A stretch of DNA of 64,000 bases, from contig CM046879.1 in the NCBI GenBank assembly GCA_025667525.1, positions 363,214,639-363,278,638 on the forward strand, read 5' to 3'. A program made the position numbers and the translations under genes. The notes beneath the pieces are model-generated. The model did no database searches and was not told where the DNA came from. It saw only the letters and a program-made list of their open reading frames with translations. This DNA comes from Glebionis coronaria. Its lineage: Eukaryota > Streptophyta > Magnoliopsida > Asterales > Asteraceae. Of this stretch, positions 44,306 to 56,200 are shown in pieces (the stretch's first letter is position 1; each line of letters starts with the position of its first letter).

Positions 44306-47300
44306 TGTAACACCCCCAAATATACACAATTCAATACAGCGGAAGACTCGTTGGTGTTACGGGATAACACATTACTCACATCATAGAGAACGCTTAAAAA
44401 TCGCGTTGTTTAATAATAAAGCATTTCCAATCATAAATATCAAGTTTACATAGGTCCCAAGTCATATTATTTCATACAATTTTTACAAAACATTTGAATG
44501 GAAATTTGTTAATTAAGTGCGGGCCATGAATTCTTGTTGTCTTCCCGAGAATTACCTTCAAGTACCCGAGACAAAACATGTTAAAAGAAAAGGGTCAGCG
44601 ATAACGCCGAGGGAATTCATAGAGTTTAATAAAACCATTAATATAACATCGGTATAAAATTATTACCGAAAATCATTTTGTACAAATCCTTGTAATAGGC
44701 CATAAAATAGCCAAAGTCATTTTGTACAAATCCTTATCAAAAATCATAATATAGGCTTTTGCCTTCAAAATCATTATACGAACCAAAGTCGTAAAAACAT
44801 CATACAATACGTTTTATAACGTTTTATAAAGTTAAATAAAAACCTTTATATGAATATGGTTATGTAAAACCAAAACACGAACATAAATCAATAATAAGAC
44901 CCCATACTGCTAGTCAGGCAATTCATTGTAGTTCAGTGCGTATAGCAGTATTTCGTTATTTGGATTATTATAAGCCGCATGACATTGTTACCTTACTACA
45001 ACAAACAACGGGTAGCTAACCCGAAACCCATTTGCCCATCTAAATTAGCGTGTCGTCACAATAATCACGCTTGTGTAAATCTTCTCATACATAAATTCGC
45101 TTACCAATCAATGTGGCACGACGGGGATCAACCGTCAAGGCGTGAACTGGGGTGATCGTCCCTAAATAGTACTATTATATGCATAAGCGTCAACCAAATC
45201 CCGGTAGTTCACAATTCATGCTAATGGGACTTTTAGTGACACAACCTAACTTTAATAATCCATTTTACTTTATACATCGGGTCATATAATCATTCATCGG
45301 GTCACTCAATCATTCGGGTCCAAATCAATAAACAATCAATCGGGACAAATGGTGTCCTATAAAACATTTCATAAAAACATTTAAAAGAGTGCGAGGCTAT
45401 GAACTCACGTTGATGTGGGAAGGCGGGTTATCGGCAATTTGGATGTACGGTACGTGCTTCAATCACGGAAACCTAGACAAATATTACTCGTCTTAGACTT
45501 TTGTCCAATGAATTTATCAAAATAGAAATTATGTATATATATGATGACTTTATACATATGATGATGATCAAGTGGGTTTATAAATTCTCATTCACTCATT
45601 TTTGTGTTATGCGTTGACAACTTTTATATTAGTTTACTAGTTTTACGTATTTACATGTTTTAGGTCCAATAAGCCTTTTATAAGTCCATTAACTTGTATT
45701 AATCCATTTTATACTTTTGTTATCAGTATTATACCTTACATGTTGGGCCCAAGTGGGTTAAGCCCAATAAGTAAATTTATAAGTGTTTTACTAACTAGTC
45801 GGATTTATAGTCCAATAAGGCTACTTTGGCCCGTTAATGTCTATATGTTGTAAAGTTCGGGTTTTATCGGTTTTTACTTGTTATATAAGTTCATATATCA
45901 GTATGTGAGTTTATAAAAGTTTATATTAGACGGGTCCGACCGTCTAAGTTTTATTTGACAAAAACGTTAATCTTTCGGTTTTAGCCGAAAAGACGTAAAA
46001 CTTAGTATATAGTTTTTATAACTTGTAAAACTTACCAAACTACCATTTTTATATAATGTCCATTTATTTATCCTTATGCATATTTATATAAATGAAATAT
46101 ATAAGTTAGTGGGTTTTAATTCACATTTTATACTATATTTATTTGAGTGCTTGTATAATAATATTAAACTTTAATTTCACAAAATCAGTCCTAACTTTTA
46201 AGTTCACTAAAATGTCCATATCTAGAGTTCTATATGGAGATAGGACCTCAAATTTTTATCACAGAAACTACATGATATTTTATTCATTTTATTCTAGTAT
46301 AGATACTGATGAATCAACCTCTAAATATTTTAATAAATTCGTCCAAAACAGTGTAGGCAGATTTTCATTCCAAACTAGTTTTGATCATATCTCACTCATT
46401 TTTATGATTCCATTGCATGGCCAACTCTCACATGTGTATAACACCTAATACTTACTGTATATTGATTCCACTTTACCATTTTATCAGTTTATCATTTGAT
46501 TACTTACTGTTTTTATACATCCATCTTATTAAGCAAGATTTAACCATTTTTACATGTGATTTTTCCATCTTTTTACCCATGTTTATCAAATCTATCAACA
46601 CCAAATCCCCACATAGTATTTTGAATCATCATTCCTCATCATATACATATACATAAATATAGAAAATACAAGATTACATAATCAAAATAACAAGAGGATA
46701 GGAAGAACAATCTCTATACCACCAAGGTTGTGTAGTTTATGATCAAGGTTTGGATTTTGATGGAAGAACTTGTGATAGATCAACACCAATCTTCAAGACC
46801 ACCAATACTTGTAAAATTCTTGTAGAAATCGGCCCTTGAACATCACCAAATCACCTCCTTGGATGTTAGAATCACCTCCAATCTTCAAGTCTTCAATAGG
46901 ACATCATCTTATGTGTGAATAACATAGGATTTGTGGTGTAAATTTTGATCAAATGGGTGGTTTATGGTGGAGATGGGACGGCAAGGAGGATTAGAGAGAG
47001 AGAGATTTGGAGTTGTTTTGCATGTAAGAATGAGGGTTGCTAGTTTATGTTTAGTTGTTTTGATGTTTTGGGTGGAAATGAGCTTACAAGTTAAGCTTGA
47101 ATGGACAAGTGTCCATTTTGTTAGTATAAAAATGACACCAAGGGTGTGGTGGTGCTATGTGTTGCCGTCCATATAGTGGGATGGGGCAAAGCTTGTTTTG
47201 TCTCATCCCACTAATTTACGGGTATTCCTCGATTCTAGTTTCCTCGATTTGCGTGCCCTCGGGTCGTTTTACGAAAAAAGTTTTTATAAATTATGAATCA

Positions 47301-47695
47301 ACGGCACAAAACGAATCTAATAAAAGCTGTCTCATCAAAAACGAAGTTCGAAAACGTAAATACGTAATCCTAAGGTTTCCGGTTTAGTCGTAAAGGACGT
47401 TAAATTATAATCGTAAGTCCTAATCTCTTCTCGTAAATTTGTGAGTTTATGAACCAACACAAATTTAAAATCCCAAATTAATATTCACGGACAAATTTAT
47501 TTTCTGAAATGTCGGACTGTCACCAAAGACGGTATATGTAAACGTGAGCACGTAACGTAGAATCCTCCGGTTTAGATGTAGTCGATGCTACTTCAAGACG
47601 TAAATCCAAATTTCTTCCCAGAAATGGGTGTGTTGATAATATAACATTAAATACTTGAGAATAAAATATCAACCATAAATTGACGGATTGTCACA
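44306..47695 (-). repeat. 3.39-kb LTR of gypsy element D (chromovirus-like)
   Basis: On the minus strand it starts TGTGACAATCCGTCAATT after a polypurine tract and ends GGGTGTTACA at 44306. The 3' end is of the same type as LTR A (GGGTGTTACA), with a shared GGCGTTATCGCTGACCC-like block. It interrupts the RT of Copia3. The left flank GGATA (44301-44305) should recur at the far end of the element. There are no genes in these 3.4 kb. LTRs of this length occur in Tekay/Del-type chromoviruses (family knowledge). Confidence 0.78.
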
Positions 47696-47710
47696 GCATT
47701 TACCCCTAAA
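47696..47710 (-). other. Polypurine tract of gypsy element D
   Basis: TTTAGGGGTAAATGC on the minus strand, directly before TGTGACAATCCG. A 19-base copy (TCCTGTTTAGGGGTAAATG) is repeated at 49642-49660. Confidence 0.7.
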
Positions 47711-47959
47711 CAGGATCTTTGTCCACAAAGATCATCTTATCTTACTACTCGCTTCTTATAGAGTTAAAGCCATGTGGGTATTTCCTCCACATTCGGTCTT
47801 TTCTCACAAGTGTAATCCATTACAATACGCGAGTTTCATCAAACATAACTACGGGAATAAGATCAGGCTTAATGTTGACTTACATTCTCTATCCATGATG
47901 TTCACGGGTTTTTGATGAATGCAACTTTTCGCCGATCTAAACTTTACTAAGAAACAATC

Positions 47960-48840
47960 AGATTCTCACTTGATAGACATTTCATCAAGTTTGATATACG
48001 AAACATAATTCACGCAGCTCTTGAAGTCCTAGGGTAGATCCAACTTATATGCCTTTCAAACCAACTTTTACATCATCTCAATGGTCCCATACAACGGGGA
48101 CTTATATCCCATGATCTTTCAGATCATCAATTCATTTTTCCATAGTCAAAATTTTTGGCATAACTTTGCTACCCATCTGGCACTTCAAGATCTACATTTC
48201 ATATTCACATAACCTCCTGCCCACTACCGGCAGTCAATAATCAAATCCTAATTTCAACAATCATTTCAGGTCTCGCGGGTCGAGTATTTTGTAAGCTTAG
48301 GTTCGCCATCATAGGAAACCTTAAACCTAAAAGACATGTCCAACTCACAATGGGTGTATGTCGGGTGTCTTCATCCCAACTCCTGCTTACAGATGCTCTT
48401 ATATTTAGAACCTAACAAGATTCGATCTCGATCCTAACACGATAATTATCAACCATAATCTCTCTAAAGGAAAACGATTATACGGTTTATCACCAAAGGT
48501 CAATCATTCAAACATAAAACAACACTTATAGTATTTTGTATCGTTACTTTACCTCGTCCCTTCGATTGGGGTGGTACACAGTACTCTCATCAAGATTCGT
48601 TCTCAATGACTTCTGAGCAAATCTCTAGAAATTCGATGCGAAGCGAGGATCTTGATAGAGATGATCGATACAGGCACACCATGCTTACATAACTCCTTTA
48701 AATACAAAAGAGTCAACTTCTTCATCGAGAATTTTTCATTAACTGGAATGATATTAGCAGATTTGGTCAGTCTGTCGACGATGACCCAAATCGAATCACA
48801 TTCTGATGATGACCCTTGCAATAGTTTTGACGTTTACTAA
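47960..48840 (-). pseudogene. Chromovirus-like integrase remnant
   Basis: The minus strand reads CDSIWVIVDRLTKSANIIPV (48800-48740), then KKLTLLYLKELCKHGVPVSI. This matches the integrase core of plant chromoviruses (DAIWVVVDRLTKSAHF..., second Asp block lost). Further down, YKLDLP.DFKSCVNYVS at about 48010-48080 fits the integrase C-terminal region. Stops and frameshifts are many. Gypsy element D, minus strand. Confidence 0.75.
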
Positions 48841-49929
48841 TGTATGAGGCGATGTCTGCCTTCATAAATTGCATCAGTACAACTTCTTCAGATAAAGATA
48901 CATTTAATCAGAAATGACATGAATAGAATACTTAATCCTAAGAGATTCCAACATGACTATATCTCAAAATCCTCTATATTTAGGCAACCACAAGTGGCCT
49001 TTTACACATTTAACGCCATCGGCTTCTCAATTCTAATGGTTCACATTAGCCGCGAACCCCTCCTTATTATCTATATTATCCTTTTTATAAGCATTGGCTA
49101 TATCTAAGTTGTTTGGGGCAAATTACTTTGCACCGTTATTGTTAAGGAACATGTCCTAATTGATTCTTTATCCTTTCTACATAATGCGTCAGTATTTACA
49201 TTCATCTTTCCTGATGAAATAATTATCATGTCTACAATTTACTCAGAAATTCTTTCTTCATATTTTCTAAGTTTTAATTTCGTCTCAACTATCATTTTTA
49301 TTAGTTTTGCTCAATCCGACATTTAAAGCGTCGATAAATATTACAAGCAATTAAATAATAAATATTTAATTTTATGAAACGTAACCGTAAAATTGTTTTT
49401 AAAATTTTCTCAGTTTGTCTAATTATAGAAAAATGTTCAAAACAAATTTGAATTTAATTAACACGATTTTTGCTGATTTATCGAAAATAATTAATAAGAT
49501 TCGTAAATGTTTGAAAAATCTTTGGTTATACTTTGGTCAAAATTTTCTTAGTTGAAAAGCAAAAAGTGTCATTTCAAATTTCAAGTCATGGTTTAAATGG
49601 TTTCCTCAATCCTTCTTAGGTTGTCTTGAGGTATACACAAACATTTACCCCTAAACAGGAGTTTAGTTAAATGTTCTGGGTATAAGGGAATAATCCCTTA
49701 AAAATTTCTTTGATAAAACATTTGTCAAAACATATTTGCACCTCCTTTTTGGTATAACCCTAAGCCTCAATGGCTCTAATTTTTGAAGAGTCAAACGATC
49801 ATTTTATGTAAAGGGTCAAGCCTTAAATCACACGTTATATATTCAAGGTACAGGTTTTCGTTGTTCGGCCAATTTAGGGCAGTCTATAAATTATTATTAA
49901 CTCATTCTTATTCTTATAAACAAACAGAT
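48841..49929 (-). other. Degenerate gypsy internal region, no readable domain
   Basis: AT-rich and without a clear frame, where RNase H and the integrase zinc region should be. It includes a second polypurine-like copy (49642-49660) followed on the minus strand by TGTTTGTGTATACC, a possible start of another LTR. The part 49150-49640 may therefore be an LTR fragment of a related element. Confidence 0.4.
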
Positions 49930-50490
49930 GGTTCTTAATGATCACGAGCATGAATTTATCAAGTTACAGCCTACACACGTGATTCACCAAATTTATGAAT
50001 GCTACATGTGCATTGGTCAATCCAAACGACATCACGTGAAACTCATAATGTTCATTACAAGTTCTGGATGTAGTGATTGGAATAGATAATCTTTTTCGCG
50101 GACGTGAAGTTGATGATAACCATGCCGTGGATCAAATATTTAGAACATACGCTAGAACCTTGTAAATGATCGAACAATCTATCATCTTGGGTAGTGGATA
50201 TAGATTTTAATCGTCAATTTACATAGTTCACGGTAATTCAACTAATAAATATAAGGGATGATAACACCATAGCTCTTCATAATGACGAGCTCGGTAGAAT
50301 AAAAGCTTTCTCCGACAACTCTCTCAGTTGTTAGGTAATTCTTTTAATTTAGATGGTGCTGACGTATAGTTCACAAGCCACAGGTGCAGCACCGGGAATA
50401 TAATCAATACCAAATTCAAGCTGCCTTAATGGTGAAAGTCTAGGTAATTCACCATCAAATGCCTCCTAAAGTTTCAGATAACGGAAACAT
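49930..50490 (-). pseudogene. Chromovirus-like reverse transcriptase remnant
   Basis: Scattered over frames on the minus strand: LSPLRQLEFGIDIIPGAAPV, ILPSSS, CVNYVN, and a YHQLHVREKDYLF-type block, then ACID-type NEHYEFHVM..FGLTNAH remains near 50000-50040. The order matches gypsy RT (PGA.PVA, F.RPSSSPWG, CVDYR.LN, YHQ...R, HYEF.VMPFGLTNAP). Many stops. No YVDD block could be read. Confidence 0.7.
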
Positions 50491-50687
50491 CTTTTAATAT
50501 ATTCATATTAGGTTCTTTCTAGATTATAGTATCTATGACTAATTCACAACCATTCACGGTATAATTTCAAGTCTAAATGCAGGATATGGTCATCCATCAA
50601 GAATTATTTATATCACTTTTGATAATCAACATCTTTTCATTTAGGGGAATTCTTTTCGAGTTCCCATCAATTAAGACAATGTCGTCA

Positions 50688-51010
50688 TGTAGAATCTTGA
50701 TAACCTCTGAATCTATGAAGGGGTTGATGATTTCTAGAGAGAGAAAACTAGAGAGAGAAAGTGAGAGAAAACTATGTGTTATTTTATTCAAATGGAAACA
50801 AGAAATGTTCAAAAACCAACCCCTTTCCAAGGAGGAAAGGGGTATTTATACTTCCAAGCCTTTTGTGGACTTGGGCCGGCCCATGACAAGCCCATGGACC
50901 GGTTCTTACTTAATCTTAATAAGTAACTAATAACTACGAGCTATTACAAACATAAATAATATTGTGGAGTGACCGATACTTCTATTATACGTTAAAACGT
51001 ATTTCTAACA
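50688..51010 (-). repeat. 3' LTR of Copia2
   Basis: On the minus strand it starts TGTTAGAAATACG directly after TTAGGGGGAGAT and ends near GGTTATCAAGATTCTACA. About 323 bp. It is the same family type as the Copia1 LTR (TGTTAGAAG...TTCTACAACA). The TATA box is at 50843-50850. It is followed by a GAGAGAGAAAG-type leader (TTCTCTCACTTTCTCTCTC). The left end is set by analogy and may be off by some bases. Confidence 0.72.
50843..50850 (-). promoter_or_regulatory. TATA box in the Copia2 LTR
   Basis: TATAAATA on the minus strand, about 160 bp into the LTR, equal to the TATA spacing in the Copia1 LTR (163 bp). Confidence 0.55.
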
Positions 51011-51022
51011 ATCTCCCCCTAA
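51011..51022 (-). other. Polypurine tract of Copia2
   Basis: CCTTAGGGGGAGAT on the minus strand, next to TGTTAGAAAT. It is identical in its core to Copia1. Confidence 0.8.
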
Positions 51023-51364
51023 GGGAGGTCACTCCATGTTACAAAGTTCTAAACCTAGCATACTATACTAAGTCTTCATTCTTTAGCTCGTAGTCTTTTT
51101 TTTTTTTTCTTTTAGTTGTGAATATGTTGGTTTGATCTTTTAGGCTTTGACTTGAGAGCATTGTTCTTTTGGCCTTTCACGTGCGATCTTTGCCTTCTTG
51201 TGAATTTTTCCTCCTCGTGACTCCATGTTTCACACACTTATGTCTTTTTGTTGAATTCTCGAAAGCTTCAGAGTTTGTTACAGCGGAAGACTTCATCTTG
51301 TACTTTCTTGGTTTTTGCTGAACTTTGATGCAGAAAGACATAAGCATATGGGAACGACTTCTAC

Positions 51365-51472
51365 AGGTACACCGCAACACCATCGTCTTTAACTGGTACA
51401 CAGCAACGCCACCGTCTTCAACAGGTACACAGCAACGCCACCGTCTTTAACAGGTACACAGCAACGACACGA
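51365..51472. repeat. Short tandem repeat, GGTACACAGCAACGCCACCG
   Basis: Four units of about 33 bp: (A)CAGGTACACAGCAACGCCACCGTCTT(T/C)AA, the first and last diverged. Confidence 0.85.
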
Positions 51473-51639
51473 ATAAAATGCTTTGAACATTTTATTCTAA
51501 TTCGGTAGCATTTTACCTCCGGTCGGTGAAGACCGTTGGACGATATTAGATATCGTACCCGTGACGGATAGTTTCAATTAAGTAACTTCCTGACAGGATT
51601 TCGCGGGTAAACCCGTTCTCTTTATTCGACCGTCCAAAG

Positions 51640-52090
51640 CTGACTGCGAAAATAAAGAGTGAATCACTTGGATAATTTATCCTTGTGATTTGAAGCCGTC
51701 AATTCATGAAACCTGGAACAAGTGAATTTCAATTAAGATTTTCACCATCGTTGCTTTCCAGTTGTCACGAGCTCAATTCATAAAGAATCTTGCACGTCAC
51801 CTACCAAGTGCTGTTTGATGTTAACACTAGAAGGATTTCCACTCGTCACTGTGATCAATAAAGAGTCACTCTGAGTGTTCTGGCAAGATCATATGATAAT
51901 GCGTAGAGGCCTGGAACGAGTTTAAGTTTAATTAAGAATTAAACCACTGTTTCTTTCCAGTTTTTCACAAGATTGGTTCTAAAAGAACCGCACGTGTAAC
52001 CAACCATGAGCTTGTTTGATGTTGGCTCAAGCAGGATTTCCATCTTCATTGTAATACTTGCGTATTACTCGGATGTTCTGGCAATATTTC
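51640..52090 (-). repeat. Two-copy ~201-bp repeat in the Copia2 3' region
   Basis: Anchored by GGATTTCCA at 51833 and 52034 and by CTGTTTGATGTT/TTGTTTGATGTT and CTTTCCAGTT. It is the reverse complement of the Copia1 repeat at 8360-8765. Confidence 0.8.
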
Positions 52091-53270
52091 AGGAATACTG
52101 CGTAGGACTCATGAAAATCTCTTACTTTTCACAGTGTGTGAGAAAGCAAGGAATAAATGGAAAGTGTCCTAATGAGACTTTTGATGATCTCTTGGCTCTA
52201 GACTCGATAGTGCGTTTTGATTTAGTGAGCGATGGCTGGAGAGGAGTGCCGCCTTTTCAATACCAGTCTATTCGGAGTGAATAAACCAATAGATAACGTG
52301 TTGATCTCCATGTGATTAAAACAAATACCTTTCGAAAGATATTTGAGTTAGCTGGGAAGGGTTGTGTATTGCATCACTGGGTCCATGATGTCTTTCTTCA
52401 ATACCGAGAATCATTAGCAAAAATAACCTCAATAGCATATGTATTGACCCGGTTTCTGCCTAAAGTTGTAAGGAGGGCTTCTTTCTTTACACCCTTTATC
52501 TTTACAATTCTTTTTCATTCTTCAACCCCTTCAATGCTTACCAATACGTCATCACTAGCACCTTGTTGTGATTGTTCCAGTGCTAGCTTAAGTACTTGGT
52601 CGGCATTCAGCTACGTTCACATTCTTTCTCCATCTTTCCTAGGACTTCTAATTCTATCTAGGGAATTGTCCTTGGGAAGATTCCATCGGCTCTGATGAAT
52701 CATTGGACTAAACCTATTCCTACCACCCTTTTGTCACCACATTCGCCGTGAATTAAGCGTGTTTTGTGAAGGAATTGCCACCATGAAAAATCATTGAAAA
52801 TCACCTAAAGTACTTGTGATATTGAAATCAAAAGTTTCGTACCTTAGGTGTTTTTGATCATCAAAAACGCTCCCCCTTAATACGTGCTTTACACATATTA
52901 AGTTGGATTATCGTTAAATCTTTTTCATCTTTTAGCCAAGTATCACTTAAGTCTCCTTAATCCCATTTGCTCTCCTTATCCAAGATGTTAACCATTAATA
53001 TTTGGGATATTGAATGGATTAACCGGTCTTTGGGTAAAAAATGAAATCGATGTTTGGCTATAGAACATGTGAATGCTTCCCCTTAAGTTAATAAGGGATA
53101 GTTGTAGTGCTTTAGTATGATATATTTTGAAAGATTTAGAATCTCGTGAGAAATTCTTGAAAAATTATCATACCTTAACACTACATCAAGCCATTAAAGC
53201 ACAATATTCACAAATATACATATTCACAATTGAAAAACCAATATAAAGTGGACCTGAAATGTACGACCCA

Positions 53271-56200
53271 TTAGATGGATCGTTGCAGTAGCTTGTGGTG
53301 CACTAAATATGGTCTACCACCAACGAATCTTTCCAAGATCCTCATCAATCTACGTTCACGGAGCTTTTGATCAATCTTCTTGATCACGTACTTCGCCATT
53401 TGCCGATAACCCGGATGCCAATCCTCCGTCATCTCTGGCAAAGTCCCACCCGAGTTAAGATGCTCCAACTTTCCTCTGACTTGTAGAAGAGTCCCATCAC
53501 TGTACTTATAAAGCTCACCCACCCTCATAAACTTCATTAAACCTCGACTGTTCAAGTAGAAAATGCCGCAATTCGGGACAGAAATGCCGGTATAGGGACA
53601 TCTATCTATATGTTGAGGTAACACTTGATTCACTGGGCGGGTTAGGTTAAGCTTCCTTTGGTAACTTTCGACTCCCAACTGAAGATCTTCAACTCGTTTC
53701 TTGATAACAACGCTTCGTGTGAACATACGAAGTGCTGTATTCAAAGCAATGAGGTCTTCACGAGGAATATGTGTGAGTTAATCACGGGTCATCAGAAGCA
53801 ACATATTATCGATATCCTCAAGGCGAATGATAGAAAAATCTCCCTGCTGGATTTTGTATTCTCTGTCATCCTCCCTTTTCAAACGAATCTCCGTCACATG
53901 ATAATAGCCATTCTTGGCTTCTGTTTTCAGCCCTAAAATACTGGAGATGCGGATATCGGATCTAACGTTGCTTCCAGAATTGACTAGGCAGCAACCCCTG
54001 TACGCCCTTCGGACTCGTTCATCCCAATGAGATGCACCTATAACAGCATACATATCATAATTACGAGTTACCCTTGGGACCCAGAGTCGGTTTACCTTTT
54101 CCTCGATCCAGGGTATTGTCCCCCAATTGGCAGCTTTCAGCAAGGTCAAGGAGGTTGCGTACTTTGATGAACCTTTCAGAAGATACTTAAGATCATAGGT
54201 GACGAAGAAGTCGAGAGCTATCTGATTATCTTGAGTAGGATCAAGTGGAGGTGGAGCTCTTTCTGATTCATGAAGACCTGGCCGTTGAACGGTATTCAGA
54301 GCTTTCAGGATCTCATCGGCATAATACTCGAACTCCATTCGGGTTAACCGGGTTTTGGCGCGAAGTCTCTTATCCTTCAGCGCTTTCTTCACCAAAGATG
54401 GAGTAACCGAAGTCTTATACTCATGAGCAAGAAATGCACATAAGTCAATCGGACTGCGGATACGGAGATACAAAACATCTTTGTCAGCGTCTGTGATCGG
54501 ATCATATTGCGCCGTTGCCGTGATCCAAGCCTATGGCGGTGTAGTCTCGTCAATCTCCAACGTGTCTGCCCAGTCCCGTGTGCTTGATTCAAGAACAGTA
54601 GATTGTGGTTCTTGTTGTAGAGGAGTGGAAACGTGAACATCTGCTGGTTCTGATTCAGGCATCTCGGCGGTGTCATGAACGGGTGAGTGTTGTGCAGCTT
54701 CAGGTTCAGTTACTGATTCTGCAATCACAGGAGCAACAACAACAGGACTAACAGGGTTAGTGGTAATAGGTATAGATACAGCAATAGAAGTACCGGGAAT
54801 CGATGACGCTGTAGTAGCATTCACATCGTGGCGCCACTTAGATCGTCTTGATTCCGTTGATGTTGATTTTTCCTTCTACGCTGCATCTTTCTTGGACTTG
54901 GTTCTAGACTTAGCAGGTTTCTTTGAGCTGGCAACCTTATCCCCCTCTTTGGCTGTTTACCCTCATCATCATCCTCATCCCTATCCTCGTTGCTCCCTTT
55001 AGCACTCTCCTCATTACCATCACCACCATCATCACCATCATCATCATCATCATCATCCTCATCATCATCATCACCATCATGGTCATCGTCATCATCCTTT
55101 TCTTCTTCTTCTCCTTCTTCTTCTTCTTCTTCACCAGTACCCTCCTCTTCTTCACTTTCTTCCCTTTCTTCCTCAGGCAGAATGTGGTATGGTACCACAC
55201 TTCCAAACGTTTTAAATAACCTATCATCCTCCATGATAGCGTCATTCAGGGATTTGTAAAGAGCCCGTTGAATCCTAGATTTATCAAACGATCTAAGTTC
55301 CACCATACGAGCTTTGAGGATCTTCTTTAATTCAAAATCCGTTAACTCATAAGCAATTTTGTAGGCGGATTCTGAAGGATTGGATGACTTGATCATCAAA
55401 TTATCAGTTGTGAGTGTCTTCAACTCATCACGCAGTTTTGGCATAATGGACTCAACGGATTCTTTCACTCTTTCTTCAACAGAAGCTTCAAGTGCTTCTT
55501 TCTGCTCCTTGTATTTATCCCTCATCGCTTGAAGTCTGGTGATTCGTGCAGCATGCTTATCAGCCTCAGCCTGCTTAACCTGAGCTAGTTCTTTTGCATG
55601 AGCTTTTCACGTCAATTCCATATCTGCAGCGAACTTAGCAAGCATCTTTTCTTGGGCTTTCCTCGATGCTTCTTCACTTTGAACTCGTCTATGTAGCTCT
55701 TGGCGAAGTTCATCCATTTCTCTTTTGTGATTATCCGTATGTTTATCCAACATTTCGGCCATCACCAATGCAGCCATTGTTGATGTTGCAGAGCTGCTCT
55801 GGGTTGATTGAAGAGGCTCGGTTGTGATCACGGTACTAAGGATGGGAGTTATTGGTGGTGGAAGGAATGGTGTTGAGGCCGGTCTGGTTGGTAAGGGTTG
55901 AATTGGTGGAGGTTGAGTTGCTAAAGGTTGAGTTACTAACGGTTGTGTAGACACCATGATAGTAGGAGCACCGGACTCCTTTTCAACACTTGCTGAAACC
56001 GGGATGGATGTCTCCTTCGAAGTAGAATACCTTTCAGGTGACCCAAACTCATCAATATCCTCTGGTTCCTCGTACTCTTCTTCAACATTTATCCGTGCAC
56101 CTGAACCACTACCGCCCGTATCTTTCCTACTCCTTTGAATAGCTATCTTCATCATTTTTCTCTCCGCCTTGTCAAGAGTAGGATCATAAACATCTTCCTC

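Larger units (their letters stand above)
51023..53270 (-). other. Copia2 3' non-coding region
   Basis: No supportable gene in about 2.2 kb. It holds a (T)n run at 51098, three short GGTACACAGCAACGCCACCG-type repeats at 51365-51470, the ~201-bp two-copy repeat (51640-52090) and internal polypurine-like tracts at 52869-52880 (TTAAGGGGGAGCG) and about 53077-53088. Confidence 0.6.

Noticed and set aside
46143..46656. Small hydrophobic ORFs in the 3.4-kb LTR
   Set aside because: AT-rich LTR sequence; no conserved domain, no neighbouring gene signals.
54923..55219. Ile/Phe-rich plus-strand ORF that looks like a membrane protein
   Set aside because: It is the complement of the Asp/Glu microsatellite in the minus-strand extra ORF.
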